A stretch of DNA of 64,000 nt from Henckelia pumila (GCF_033568475.1 NC_133122.1:137833402-137897401), one strand, 5' to 3'; numbered from the stretch's first letter, positions 42,970 to 56,278 are shown. Notes: generated by a model from the letters alone, not told the origin. Program-made: numbers and translations.

Positions 42970-45777
42970 TGTGGGGACCCGGGTTGCTAATCTCATCTTA
43001 GGGCAATAAACGATTAATAACAATTAATCAAACAATACATGAATAATAAACCAAGAGCTAAAAAAAAAAATTAGTTTTTTTTAAAACCATCACCTCGCTC
43101 GATCGGGCAAACTCAGCCGATCGAGCGAGCTAAAATTCTAAGCTCTCGGTCTGCAACACTTTTGGTCTCGCTCGATCGGTGAAAATCACCCGATCGAGCG
43201 AGCCCAAAAACTCACTTCTCTGCTTTGGAAATTCACAGGCCGCGCTCGATCCGCAAAAGTCACCCGATCGAGCGGTCTCCAAATTCTGGAAATTCTTCTG
43301 CAACTTAATGCTGTTAAACTTGGAATATAAAGACATCTAGTCTTATACAAGATACAAAATAATATACATGCATTGACAAATAAATCCTAACTCATAAATA
43401 CATCAATTCATGAATATAAACTAGGATTTACCAAATAGAAACATGTACAAGATTCTTGGTCTTCTAACATGTTATATATACAATACATATCAGCTGCTTA
43501 AAACCCGAGTCACCACATGCTATCTCTCTTCTCAAGCTATCCAAGCCAACTCTAGCTTGATCATGCCCCAACCTGATGCAATACACACATACAAACAAAG
43601 AAACAGCCGGATAACTCCGGTGAGAATAAATCTCAGTTTGAAAGACATGCATATACATCATTAACGCATATGGAATCTATATGCCATAAACTCTAAAATC
43701 ATAAAACATGTAATAACATGTAGATCATAGAATCATCATCTATTCTTAAATTCTTAAAGCATAACGATTCATCTACAACAATAGCACACATTCATATCTA
43801 GAATAGCGTATTACAACATGCTAGCATTTATAACTGCATAATCTAAACCATAGAAAACTCTAGGTTAATGCATAAATGCAATGCATGTGCCAAGGAATAG
43901 GCTATCAAATCTGATACCAATAAGCTTAGTTCTTGGGATCCCGAGGAATAAAATCTTTAAGGAAAACCAACTCACCCAGTCGAGGTGAAGTTAAATACTT
44001 TATTTCCTCTGACTTTGGTGCAACTATAGTGAGTCTTCTGGCTCTGGAAGTAAGTCTACATTCCGTGCCACTCAACTACAATCCACCAAACGTCATATGC
44101 ACTCTAGGCTTTTAACCCTCTGTGCTTATTAGGCTGGAGTTCAAGATGAATGCAACATAATCTGTATGCATTACTCAAATAAATACTGATAAACATATTG
44201 AACACATAAATAAATATTCATAGCAACAAAAGCAAGTAAATCACATAAGAGCACTTAAACAACTAAGTATGTGATTTCAGGATAACTCGAAAACCACCAC
44301 GTTCTCGAGTTGTTCTACCTGGCAAGAATAATGTCAACTCATACCTTTCATCGCGATTCAAATCTCTTGAATCTGTTGCCAATACTGATCATCTCAACGC
44401 TAGCCAAATCATTAATACAATGCTGCTCATTTCAATCAGTGCTACTTGAAGGTATTCTTGATTCAACTTCAAACACTTCAAGTCATTCAAACTCGAAATC
44501 GTCAATTCAACTTCGATAATCTTCAATTCAAATCTGAAATATATTATCACATATCTAAACATCAAGTTCCAATTCGAATCGATGATTCTTTAGAGCTTAT
44601 TCAGTTCAAATCTTGCTAATACAATCGAAATTCAAACCGACGTCGCAACTATTCGAGTCCAATAAATCTTTCGATTCAAATATCATTATATCTTCATTCT
44701 CAACATAATCTCATATTCAATTCATCCACAATAAGCTTAAAGATGAGCTCTAGACATTGAGAATGCATAACAATTCAAAATCTTGAACCGGCGGTGTAAC
44801 GATACGATTTCGGTCTTTCCTTAAACATAACATCAATCTTACTACTCATCTCAACTCAAAAGCAATACCAATTCATCAACACAATTTCGAAATTATCAGC
44901 CCTAGAAAATCAGAATTATGAAAAATCTTTCAAAAATCGAAAACATGTTCAAACGACGATCTTTTCACGATCCGTCTTAGATATGCTATCGTTGTATATG
45001 CTAGAACATGTTTATACAATCAAATCTTGATTCTAACAACAACTTAAAATTCAAACATGGTAGAACTTCATAAAACTTACGTCAAAACGTAGCAATCTAA
45101 GCTGTGATCACAAATATATGTTCAATCAAAAAATCTCTTGGGCGGATCGAAAGTTATTGGAGCTTGAAGTGTCAAAAATAGCTTAACCATTCTCTTCCCT
45201 TTTCTCTCTCGTTTGGTTCTGTTTTTGGGCTGATAATCTGATCCCTTTTCATACAAAACACACGTATAAAGGGCCACTTGCAATGGAATTGCAGTTTGGT
45301 CCTCCAACTTTGGCCTACTTGCATTTAAGTCCCCAAACAAGCGATTTAATTCAATTTCAATCCTAAATAATTTAAGAATATTAGAATTTAATTCTAAACT
45401 CTAAAAATTCTCAAATTAAATATTCTCGGATTAAAATTAAATTATTTTGGACCTTATCGCATTTTAGTCCTTGAACTATTCAATATTTGCAAATTGGCCC
45501 TTGCTCGGATTTCATCCTCAAATTAAATCCTTGATATTTATAATCTTGGAATTTACATATTAAATTCCATAAATATTAATTCAAATATTTTTAATCTTTT
45601 AATTTCAGAATTCCGGATATTAAAATCTTAAAATCCGAAAAATTCTCAAATTAAATATTTCTGACCCGAAATTGAAATCTCTAATTTTCATACATTCTTA
45701 AATTCATCTTTTCTCTCTTATTCAGAATTTAAATCTTAAATCTCGTCATTAAGAACTTAATATTTTCGGGCCTTACA
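42970..45777 (-). repeat. 5' LTR of LARD-like element
   Basis: This is the partner of 36555-39358, adjacent to the primer-binding site. The palindrome cluster is at 43090-43275. Confidence 0.92.
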
Positions 45778-46460
45778 GTAACTGTACCCAATCCCGACAC
45801 CTGATGACCCTCATAGAGTCGGTAAACGAGTCAAAGTACAGTACTAGCATATAGAGTCTCCATGATGTTTCAAGTAATAAGGACTAATGGTGTACAACCA
45901 AAACCGCGGACTTATCCACTCAATTAATAATGACCACTTGGAAAGTCCGAATAGGGTAATTCGATCATTCATCATATGAATATCCATTTGCATGCTTTGA
46001 ACATCTCTATGTTCCATACCAATGAAACATGGTACTTGGCATCGCAAATGCTAGTCTCGAGCGATCCTTATCCTTATTTGCGGACGGCTCAATTGACTAG
46101 GAACTATTTAGAATATACAGTGACTATAAGATGTGTTTCATGATAGTGACCTCTCTTTATTCACTATCTCATCTTACTTACACTATAGCATATTCAATGT
46201 CTTTATCAAAACAACAATAGTATATCACAATATAACATTATGAAGAAAGATAAAGAAAATGCCATTAATAAATGTAAATTATATTAAACAAAGATTCTTT
46301 ACAATAAGAGACTCTCAAAACCCTTAGCCACAACTTGGCTAGCGGGGCATCAACTCTTTCAATCTCCCACTTGCCCTATAGCCAACTAGTCATACTACGT
46401 AGTCCCATTGCTTCGCGATGTTTGTCAAACAATGGTCCTGGCAAGGGCTTAGTAAGTAGA

Positions 46461-48944
46461 TCAACGATATTGTCTGCAGACAGTGATGTCTCCTCTTTCC
46501 ACGATCTCCCAGATGATGTGGTATTTTCTCAGTATGTGTTTGGATCTTTGATGAGACCTTGGTTCCTTTGCCTGAGCAACGGCACCAGTGTTGTCACAGT
46601 ACACCGGGACTGGACCAACAGCTTCAGGAATTACGCCCAACTCTAGGACGAAATTTCTCATCCAAACGGCCTCTTTAGCAGCAGCTGATGCTGCAATGTA
46701 TTCTGCCTCAGTGGTGGAATCCGCTGTGGTGTCCTGCTTGGAAATCTTCCAAGAGACAGCACCGCCATTGAGCATTAATACAAATCCAGAGGTTGACTTC
46801 GAGTCATCCACGTCACTTTGGAAGCTAGAGTCGGTATAGCCTTCCAATTTCGATTCTCTTCCTCCATAAACCATGAATATATTCTTAGTCCTTCTCAAGT
46901 ACTTTAGAATATCCTTCACAGCGTTCCAATGCATTTGACCGGGATTGGCTTGATATCTGCTCTTGACACTCAGAGCAAAGGCTACATCCGGTCTGGTAGA
47001 TATCATCCCATACATGATACTACCTATGGCTGATGCATATGGTATGTGTGTCATTTTCTCAATCTCTTTGTCAGTCTTGGGAGACATAGACTTGGATAGA
47101 GAAACTCCATGACACATAGGTAGATGTCCTCTCTTGGACTTATCCATAGAAAACCTTTTCAATATGGTGTTGATGTAGGTTGCTTGAGTGAGTCCTATCA
47201 TTCTCTTAGATCTATCTCTATAGATAAGTATTCCTAGAATATAGGACGCCTCACCCAAATCCTTCATCGAGAATCTACCTGATAACCATATCTTTGTTGA
47301 CTGCAACATCCCTACATCATTCCCAATGAGTAGGATATCATCAACATAAAGTACTAAGAATGTCACAGCATCCTTAACTACTTTCTTGTACACGCATGGT
47401 TCCTCCGGCTTCTTGATAAAACCAAAATCTTTTATTGTTTCATCAAATTTCTGGTTCCAACTTCTTGATTCCTGTTTGAGACCAAAAATTGATCTCTGAA
47501 GCTTGCATACCTTATGCTCGCTTCCCATGGATGTGAATCCCTTGGGCTACATCATATAGATTTCTTCCTTAATGTTTCCATTAAGAAATGCAGTCTTCAC
47601 ATCCATTTGCCATATCTCATAGTCATACCAAGCTGCTATGGCAATAAGGATTCTTATGGACTTGAACATTGCGACTGGTGAAAAGGTTTCATCATAGTCA
47701 ACTCCTTGTCTTTGAGTATAACCTTTTACTACCAATCGTGTCTTGTAGGTCAGTACCTTACCATCAGGCCCAAGTTTTCTCTTGTAGATCCATTTACACC
47801 CTATTGGAACAATTCCATCGGGAGGATCTACTAAAGACCGAACTTGGTTTGTATGCATCGAGTCTATTTCCGACTGCATAGCTTCAAGCCATAAATTCGA
47901 ATCCGCATCAAAAATTGCTTCCTTGAAGTTTCTTGGATCACATCCAATGTCGGGTTCATTTTGATCCCCTTCAAGAAGTAGACCATATCGAATAGGAGGT
48001 CTAGAAGTCCTCTCGGATCTTCTAGAAAGAGGCGTGTCGTTTAATGGTTCCTGAGGTGTGGAATCGTTATTTTGTATCTCGGGTTCTTCTCGAATCTCTT
48101 CGAGTTCCATCATCTTGCCTTTCTTATCAAGTAAGAAATCCTTCTCCATGAAGGTGGCATTCCTCGAAACAAACACTTTTGTTTCAGTAGGATGATAGAA
48201 ATAATATCCGATTGAATTTTTCGGATACCCTACAAAATAACATAAGGTGGATCGACTATCCAACTTATCTCCCACTGTCCGCTTCACGTAAGAAGGACAT
48301 CCCCAAATCCTTAAGTACGAATACTTAGGAGCTTTGCCATTCCATAACTCGTATGTAGTTTTATCCACTACTTTAGTGTGGACATTGTTCAACAACAATA
48401 CCGCCGTTTCAAGCGCATAGCCCCAAAACAAAGGTGGGAGCTCAGTGAAGCTCATCATGGATCGAACCATGTCTAACAAAGTTCGATTGCAACGCTCCGA
48501 AACACCATTAAGCTGAGGTGTCATAGGAGGAGTCCACTGAGAGAGAATCTCATTCTCTTTTAGATAGTCCAAAAACTCGGTACTTAAATATTCTCCACCT
48601 CGATCCGATCGAAGTGCTTTAATACTTTTACCTAGTTTATTTTCTACTTCAGTCTTGAATTCTTTGAACTTTTCAAATGATTCAGACTTATATTTCGTCA
48701 AATATAAATATCCATACATAGAATAATCATCAGTAAAGGTAATGAAGTAGGTGTGACCAAATTTAGTACCAATACTAAATGGACCGCAAACATCTGTATG
48801 GATAAAATCCAACAGATTTGGACTACGCTCAGGTTTTCCTTTGAAAGGAGATTTAGTCATTTTTCCTTTTAGGCAAGACTCACTAATAGGTAGAGAGTTA
48901 ATATCAGACATATCAAACATGCCCTCTCCCACTAGCTTGTTCAT
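46461..48944 (-). pseudogene. copia A pol (integrase, RT, RNase H), broken
   Basis: This is the integrase-RT-RNase H part of A, very similar to the intact frame of G (57318-60134). Integrase shows HTDVCGPF, LRSDRGGEY and NGVSERCNRTL. RT shows WIYKRKLGPDGK and FLVLYVDDILLIG. RNase H shows YTDSSFQSDVDDSKSTSG and TTEAEYIAAS. A TAG at 47547-47549 replaces the Gln of the K-Q-P-E-G motif of G and splits the frame. Near 46465-46475 a deletion of about 13 bp relative to G shifts the frame and removes the final residues. It is a recently decayed copy. Confidence 0.9.
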
Positions 48945-49089
48945 CCTCCTTGAGAAAATATGACCTAGCCTAGCATGCCAAAGGTTTGCCGGGTTTTGAC
49001 TATCATTTTTCCTTTTATTTGTTGTTACCGGTTTATCAACATAATTAATTGGAACGTCTTTTAATTTTAAGTTATATAGATCGTTTTTA

Positions 49090-49790
49090 AATTGTCCATT
49101 TCAAATCAAACATTCATTCTTGTAAATATTGCAAATCTCATTCGCAAAATTGCAAGAAAAATCTTCTCTATCAAGAATAAAAATAGAAATAATGTTTTAA
49201 TGAAATCTTGGCACAAATAAAAAACTTCTCTCTCAAAATATAGCTTAAAATTGTTTTGCAAAATCAAACAAATGTTTCCCATAGCTTTGGATTCAACTCT
49301 GGAATCATTCCCGAGCCTTAACTGGGTCTCACCCATCCTTAGCCCATTACTACTTGTCATCATCTGCAACTCATTGCAAATGTGAGATCTACATCTGGTA
49401 TCCAATACCCAAGAAGTATTATTAAGTGAAACATTTATTTCATTATAACATATATCCTTAGCAGTTCGTAACTACTCGATATATATATTCTTTGCAGTTG
49501 CGCTTCTAGTAACCGGGTTTCTTGCAGTGATGGCAAACTTATTTAGACTTGTCCATCTTTTCATGTAACATTTTGCCTTGAGATCATGGTCCTAACATTT
49601 CTCTAGTTCGGCCAACCTTTCCAAAGTTACATCAGCCGAGGCTGTTTTCGGAGGAGCCTTTTCTAACACGTAGAAAATCTTCTCCGAACTCAGGACAATC
49701 TTTTAACTTACGGAACCATTCCGTATAGTTTGCGCCAGTCAGTTTGTTTTGTTCGAGAATTGAGACATGTGGATTACGAAGATTCATCAT
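49090..49790 (-). pseudogene. copia A gag-protease remnant
   Basis: Gag begins at an ATG pair (49785-49790) with MNLRNPHVSILEQNKLTGAN and N-Y-T-E-W-F, a normal copia gag start. After about 75 codons, at the K-C-Y-M position, the sequence jumps directly to the zinc-knuckle region in another frame, so most of gag is missing. The knuckle has its His changed and contains a TAG. The protease follows as WVLDTRCRSHICNEL, in which the catalytic D-T-G has become D-T-R and the next Gly is also Arg. Both changes are shared with G. Confidence 0.8.
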
Positions 49791-49979
49791 AATGATATAC
49801 TGAGATGAAAGCAGATAATTATCGGTGATTGCTTAATTAATTTACTAAGACATAAAATATGGCGAGATTTGATTTTATGAATTTCACTCCCACTATTTTA
49901 ACGATTTCACTACCCTCTAGTGAAAACGAGAAACTATTTTCTTTAGTGGGAACATGGAGTCCAATTGACAAATCATAGT

Positions 49980-51436
49980 CCCGAATAATATCAGTCAACC
50001 ATAATTTTCAAAAGGTAGAGCCCAATTGCTTCCAAAGCAATCCCCATGTTTTTACCTCATGTCCAATAAGAGCCCAATAATATGACGCCGTTTATTGTGA
50101 CATGTCAAGATGACCCATCAATATTAAGTTGTGATGGACGGTCGCCATGTGGATCCCCAATAATATGAGCCAATCCCATGGGAGTTCCACCCAACTTACA
50201 ACATGTGTCGATCCAATGTACAGCTTTCCGACGAACGAGCTCCCCCAATAATATGAGCCGGACCATGCCTACGGGTAGAATCTCATACATTGATCGTTGA
50301 TGGAAGGTAGGAACATTTAAACAATATTTAAATTCTCTTTTGTTTATCTTGATATCAATTTTAAATCATATTTAAAATGAGGGATTTTTAATTTTGAAAA
50401 ATTGTCTCATCTTATCATATTTGTATGCTTGAGGGATTCATGCAATTTAGTCTAAACATGCATAAAATAATAATATCATATATTATATTTAGGATGATCG
50501 ACCCCAAAACTAATCAACCCGTGGTTGCCAATCACGAGTATAAGTCCAATCCTAGGTGATATGCAAGTATGCAATGCAATCCTATTACATTGAGCTTCCA
50601 AATTACATTTCTTCGGTCTTTATTGTCTGCTAGGCCCACCTTTGTCTTCAAATCTTTATCTCCCACTAAGTCTAATAAATTTACAATAAATTTCGATGAC
50701 AAGTAGGGGATACATATTTAAGGGTGGGAACGGACCATAAACCAGGCCCATTTTTATTACAAATGACAAATCAAATTGGGCCATAAACCAAGCCCATTAA
50801 TAAAAACCCAACAACAATAACAAAAACCAAATATAAATTTCCTAACATACACCTACAAAAATGGTCATGGCAATCGATCATCCTTTATCCAATATTTAAT
50901 TCAATAATTAAATCATTGGATAACATGCAATGGCAACATTATTAAAAGATAAAATCAAATTTTATCTAATATATACATAAGATCATATCTTATCATCAAT
51001 TGTACCAAAATAATTAATTTTATAAAATTTAATTTAACGGAAAAAATTTATAAATTTTCCAAAAATTCAAATTTATCCAAAAATCAATTTTAAAAATTTC
51101 GAACTCAAACAATTTGACCCGATGCCTCGTGGACCAATCAAAAACAATTTTCGATCGGACCAAAAACTAAAATTTCAAAAATTAAAAATTCTAATTAAAA
51201 AATCAAATTTTAAATTTCCGGCTGCCGGGACGTTCCGGGCAGCCCCGCCTCCACGTGGGACAAGACTGCCCATGTGGAGCTGGGCAGCTCATCGCTGCCA
51301 CGGGCAGGCCCGTGTTGCCCTTCAAAAAAAATTTTAATTTAAAATTTTGTTTTGTTTCAAAAACCGAGGCTAAAAATTTTGTACAATCCATTAATTTTAA
51401 TCGTCTGATCTGAGAGCAACCTGGCTCTGATACCAC
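49980..51436 (-). other. 5' leader of copia A with repeated motif and PBS
   Basis: The untranslated leader between the 5' LTR and gag is about 1.6 kb. The primer site GCTCTGATACCA (minus TGGTATCAGAGC) is at 51424-51435. A GC-rich stretch with inverted repeats lies at 51220-51320. The motif CCCAATAATATGA (minus TCATATTATTGGG) occurs near 50073, 50157 and 50243, with a variant near 49982, about every 86 bp. The same pattern is present in G. Confidence 0.75.
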
Positions 51437-52948
51437 CATTGGAACACGTTTTCAGATCATAGATCTGATACCCGGTGTTACGGAAGTTTAAAAAACTTTT
51501 ATATGGAACGATTCCATATCATGTGTATCAAATCATAATGATTAGATTATGCAAGTAAAATAATAATAACAATTAATATTTTACCTCTTCAAGATATGGC
51601 TTGATTATGGACTCCAACAGATTAAATCTGCTCTTGTTGTAAATCCCAGGAACTGATGACTTGCTCGATCAATCTCCGGAATTAGGTCCACGAACAAAAA
51701 ACTAAAACCCTCTGATTGATTGCACTAGAAATCAATCAGATGTTTATCGAAGAGATTAAACAGATTTGATCTGTCAATTCAGAATTTAATTTTTCATAAA
51801 AATCACAGACTGAATTCTCTCAAAAGGGAGAGTGGATTTTCAAAAAATCAAGCTTGGAATAACTTGTGTGATTTTCGAAAATTGCATATCATGTATTTAT
51901 AATTTCTAGACTGGATTAAGTTATATGTCTATTAGGACACTAACTCCTTAGGGCCTATAATCCATAACTTAAGCCCAACAAGCTAAGCCTGTTATTACAG
52001 AAATTAATATTAAATTCATCATGACTCCGATTGATAAACTGATTTCACCAATGTGCACAGGAACCATTTCTGCATTTTTTAAAGTCAAGATAATTTTTCT
52101 GAATCCGAATTCAGTGATTTCCAAAATTGTCCATCCCTATGTCATTTTAGGAAATTCCACTCCCTTTAATTAAGAAGTCCAACTTCTCTTTCATTAAATT
52201 TAACTTTTTAAATTTAACTATCTCAACGGGGATTAGTAATCCATTACTTGTGTAACCCTCAATGGTTCAGGGATACAGCTAGCCATGGGCTCACAACTCC
52301 TTGTGACTCGGAACAACAATTTCCGACTTACCCATCGAATCATGGTAAGAGCGCCTAGCAACATCGCCCCATGATTCCCTAGGTATCACTGATAGTGACT
52401 GCAAGAATCAGTAGGTTTTGGTTAGCGTACAGTACGGTCCCTTCATCCAAATATCCCGATCGAATCAACAACCATTGGTACATCGAGAGTCGTTCGAGAT
52501 TCGATAACTATGCAATGCATCTTGAAGATCAAATAGTAACATCCCATGTGCTACTAGGAAACCAAGTAACCTAAATCACATCGAGTACTCTGGCCAGAGA
52601 TTTTTCACACTAATATCTCCTCAGATCGCATAGGATATCCACACTCGCAAGCGTGTGGTGAATCCTTGACAACAAAGCATCGACTCCTATATGTGTCGTA
52701 ACTGTACCCAATCCCGACACCTGATGACCCTCAAAGAGTCGGTAAACGAGTCAAAGTACAGTACTAGCATATAGAGTCTCCATGATGTTTCAAGTAATAA
52801 GGACTAATGGTGTACAACCAAAACAGCGGACTTATCCACTCAATTAATAATAACAACTTGGAAAGTCCGAATAGGGTAGTTCGATCATTCATCATATGAA
52901 TATCCATTTTCATGCTTTGAATATCTCTATGTTCCATACCAATGAAAC

Positions 52949-54816
52949 TGTAAGAGTGGGTGCCCAGTGAGCCAACTGTGTGGCTATGGGCTTTGATGAC
53001 TCTTTGTATAAACAATCTTTTGTTTAATATTATTTACACTTTTATGGCAATGACTTTATATTACTTCATATTGTTATATTGTGATATACTATTGTTGTTT
53101 TGATAAAGACCTTGAATATACTATAGTGTATGTAAGATGTGGTAGAACATGGAGATGTCTATCATGAAATACATCTTATAGTCACTGTATATTCTAAAAA
53201 CCGTTCCTAGTCGATTGAGCCGTCCGATAATAAGGATAAGGATCGCTCGAGTTTGAGACTAGCATTTGCGATGCGGAGTACCACGTTTCATTGGTAGGGA
53301 ACATGGAGATGTTCGAAGCATGCAAATGGATATTCATAGGATGAATAATCGAACTACCCTATCCAGACTTTCCAAGTGGTTATCACTTATCGAGTGGATA
53401 AAGTCCGCGGTTTTGGTTGTACACCATTAGTCCTTACGACTTGAAACATCATGGAGACTCTATATGCTAGTGCTGTGCTTTGACTCGTTTACCGACTCTA
53501 TGGGGGTCATCAGGTGTCGAGATTGGGTACAGTTACGACACATATAGGAGTCAATGCATTGTTGTCAAGGATTCACCACATACTTACGAGTGTGGATATC
53601 CTATGCGATCTGAGGAGATATTAGTGTGACAAATCTCTGGCCAGAGTACTTGATGTGATTTAAGAAATGGTTTCTTAGTAGCACATGCGATGTCACTAAT
53701 TTGATCTTCAAGATGTATTGCATAGTTATCGAATCTTGAGCGACTCTCGATATACCAATGGTTGTTGATTCGATCGGGATATATGGATGAAGGGACCGTA
53801 CTGTACGCTAACCAAAATCTACTGGTTCTTGTAGGCACTATCAGTGATACCTAGGGAATCATGGGGCGATGTTGCTAGGCGCTTTACCTTGATTCGTTGG
53901 GCAAGTCGGAAAGTGTTGTTCCGAGTCACAAGGAGTTGTGAGCCCACGGCTAGCTGTATCCCTGAACCATTGAGGGTCACACAGTGTAATGGAGTTTTAA
54001 TCCCCGTTGAGATAGTTAAATTTAAAGAGTTAAATTTAATGAACTAAGGAGTTGGACTTCTTAAATAAGAGTAAGGGAGTAGGATTTCCTAAAATGACAT
54101 AGGGATGGACATTTTTGGAAACCACTGAATTCGGATTCAGGAAAATTTATTTTGACTTTAAAATATGCAGAAATGGTTTCTATGCACATTGGTGAAATCG
54201 GTTCATCAATCGGAGTCACGATGAATTTTATATTAATTTTTGAACGTGCGGGCTTTGCTTGTCGGGCCCTAGCTTATGACTAATGGGCCCTAAGGTGTTA
54301 GTGGCCTGCATTATAAATAAGTTATTGCAGTACAGAAATTACATAGAACAGGTCATTATTTTGAGAGCAATTTTCGAAAACCCTACCCTCTCTCTCAAAC
54401 ATATTTCGGCCGCCCCCCCCTTTCACTCTGTCAGAGAAAATTCCGGTCTGTGATTTTGAATTGCAGTCAGGAATAACGAATCAGATTCGTTTAATCTCTT
54501 CGCAGAAAAACTTCTGATAGATTTTCTAGTGCAATCTATCAGAGGGATTTAAACCCCATTCGTGGACCTGATTGAAGGAGTTCATCAGTTCCTGGGAGAT
54601 ACAAGAAGCGCAGAGAAATCTGTGTGGTGTCCAATAATCTCGCTTCGAGATTGAAGGTAAAATTTAATTAATTGTTATTTGAATTTTACACACACAATAA
54701 TTTAATCGTTGAATGGTTGATACCCACACCATGGAATTGTTCCATGATAAAATTTTTAAACTTCCGCTGCGCCGGGTATCAATCGTGATTGATCTGTGAA
54801 CACAAGTTTTCCAACA
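52949..54816 (+). repeat. 5' LTR of copia G
   Basis: It starts TGTAAGAGTGGGTGCCC and ends TTTTCCAACA, directly before G-TGGTATCAGAGC. Frames within it are conserved in the other LTRs only through LTR duplication. A CATTATAAATAAG stretch near 54308 is a possible TATA box, about 500 bp before the LTR end. Confidence 0.95.
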
Positions 54817-54817
54817 G

Positions 54818-54829
54818 TGGTATCAGAGC
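54818..54829 (+). other. primer-binding site of copia G
   Basis: TGGTATCAGAGC, the standard match to plant initiator Met-tRNA, one base after the LTR. Confidence 0.95.
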
Positions 54830-54938
54830 CAGGTTGCTCAGATCAAACGATTAAATTAATCGATTGTACAAAATTTTTGAATCTCGGTTTTTGGAAAACA
54901 AAATAAATATTTTTAAATAAAAAAAAATTTTTTTTTTC

Positions 54939-55230
54939 CGGGGCAAAACCCGGGCAGCGATTGGATCGCTGCCCGGTGGGGCAGCAATTGTTGCTGCCCC
55001 GGGCGGCGCACGGCGCCGCCCAAAGGGGGCGCACGGCGCCGCCCAGGACGGCGACCGTCGCCGCCCAGGGGCGGCGTTCGGCGCCGCCCAGGACGGCGCA
55101 CGGCGCCGCCCAGGGGCGGCGCTAGGCGCCGCCAGGGCAGCAATTGTTGCTGCCCTAAGGGGGCAGCCGGGCTGCCCCCGGCCCGCGCCCCGGGTGCGGG
55201 CGGCCCGGGAGTGTCCGGGCGGCCCGCGGG
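54939..55230. repeat. array of GC-rich short-loop hairpins in leader of G
   Basis: This stretch, about 110 bp after the PBS, is nearly pure G+C and consists of consecutive perfect inverted repeats with 3-nt loops. Examples are 54951-54975 (11-bp stem, loop TGG), 54978-55000 (10-bp stem GGGGCAGCAA, loop TTG), 55001-55021 (9-bp stem GGGCGGCGC, loop ACG), a GGCGGCGC stem with loop TAG near 55115-55133, a second GGGCAGCAA stem with loop TTG at 55135-55155, and GGGGGCAGC with loop CGG near 55160-55180. The flanks are strongly A/T-rich. A frame reading Pro/Arg-rich repeats on the minus strand is an artefact. Confidence 0.9.
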
Positions 55231-56278
55231 AAAAATTATATTTTTATTAAAAATTAATTTTAATATGTTAAAATTTAATTTTTGGTCCGGTCAAAAATTG
55301 TTTTTGATTGGTTCACGAGATTTCGGATCGAATTGTTCGAGTCCGTAAATTTTAAAATTGATTTTGGATAAATTTGAATTTTTGGAAAATTTTAATGTTT
55401 TATCCGTAAATTGAATTTTGAAATCAATTATTTTGGTACAATTGATGATAAGATATGATCTTATGATATATTGAGTAAAATATGATTTTATTTGTAAAAT
55501 TGGATTTTATAGATAAAATATGATTTTATTTGATATAGAGATAAAATATGATTTTATATGTGAAATGAGATTTTATATATAAATATGATTTTATCTTGTT
55601 TAAATTTGAATTGCCACTGCATGTTATCCAATAAATTAATTTTGAATTAAATGTTATTGGATAAGGATGATCGATTGCCATGACCAATTTTGTAGGTGTA
55701 TGTTAGGAATTTACATTTTGTTTTTATTGTTGTTGGTTTTATTAATGGGCCTGGTTTATGGCCCGATATGAATGTCATATGTAATAAAAGTGGGCTTGGT
55801 TTATAGCCCGTTCCCACCCCTAAAAATGTATCCCCTACTTGTCATTGTTATTTATTGTAAATACATTAGATTTAGTGGGAGATCAAGATTTGAAGACGGT
55901 GGGCCCAGCAGACAATAAAGACTGAAGAAATGTAAATTGGAAGCACATGTAATAGGATTGCATTGCATACTGCATATCACCTAGGATTGGACTAAGACCC
56001 GTGATTGGCAACCACGGGTCAATTAGAAATGGAATCGATCATCCTATATAATATTTGATATTATGATTGTATGCATGTTTAGACATAATTGCGTGAATCC
56101 GGCAAGCATGCAATAAATTAAATATGATGAGACAAATATTTTTATAATTAAAAATCCCTCATTTTAAATATGATTTAAAATTTATATCAAGATAAATAAA
56201 GGAAATTTAAATTTGTTTAAATGTTCCCACCTTCCATCAACGGTCAATGTATGTGATGCTACCCGCGGATACGGTCCG

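Larger units (their letters stand above)
36555..45777 (-). mobile_element. non-coding LTR element (LARD-like), complete
   Basis: This is a 9,223-bp element with a perfect target duplication GTAAC (36550-36554 and 45778-45782). The LTRs are unusually long: 36555-39358 (2,804 bp) and 42970-45777 (2,808 bp). The internal region of 3.6 kb has a primer site for initiator Met-tRNA on the minus strand (42953-42964) and a purine tract AGAGGGGAGGAAA next to 39358, so it is minus-oriented. I found no gag, protease, RT or integrase pattern in the internal region, only short random frames. This fits a large retrotransposon derivative moved in trans. LTR divergence is about 2% by eye. The tract and adjacent bases resemble those of gypsy C, suggesting a chromovirus-type helper. 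Confidence 0.9.
35291..46361 (-). repeat. 3' LTR of copia A, split by the non-coding LTR element
   Basis: The LTR proper is 35291-36554 joined to 45778-46361 (about 1,843 bp). It starts TGTTGGAACACG on the plus strand and ends CTCTTTCA, next to a purine tract reading GGGCAAGTGGGAGAT on the minus strand. The uninterrupted target, GTCGTAACTGTACCC, is present in A's other LTR at 52695-52710, which confirms the insertion point. Confidence 0.9.

Noticed and set aside
36711..45340. Pairs of similar small frames in the two LARD LTRs
   Set aside because: They are copies of LTR sequence. No initiation context or family match was seen.
54913..55143. Arg/Pro-rich 76-codon minus frame
   Set aside because: It is produced by the GC-rich hairpin array in the leader of copia G and has no conserved content.
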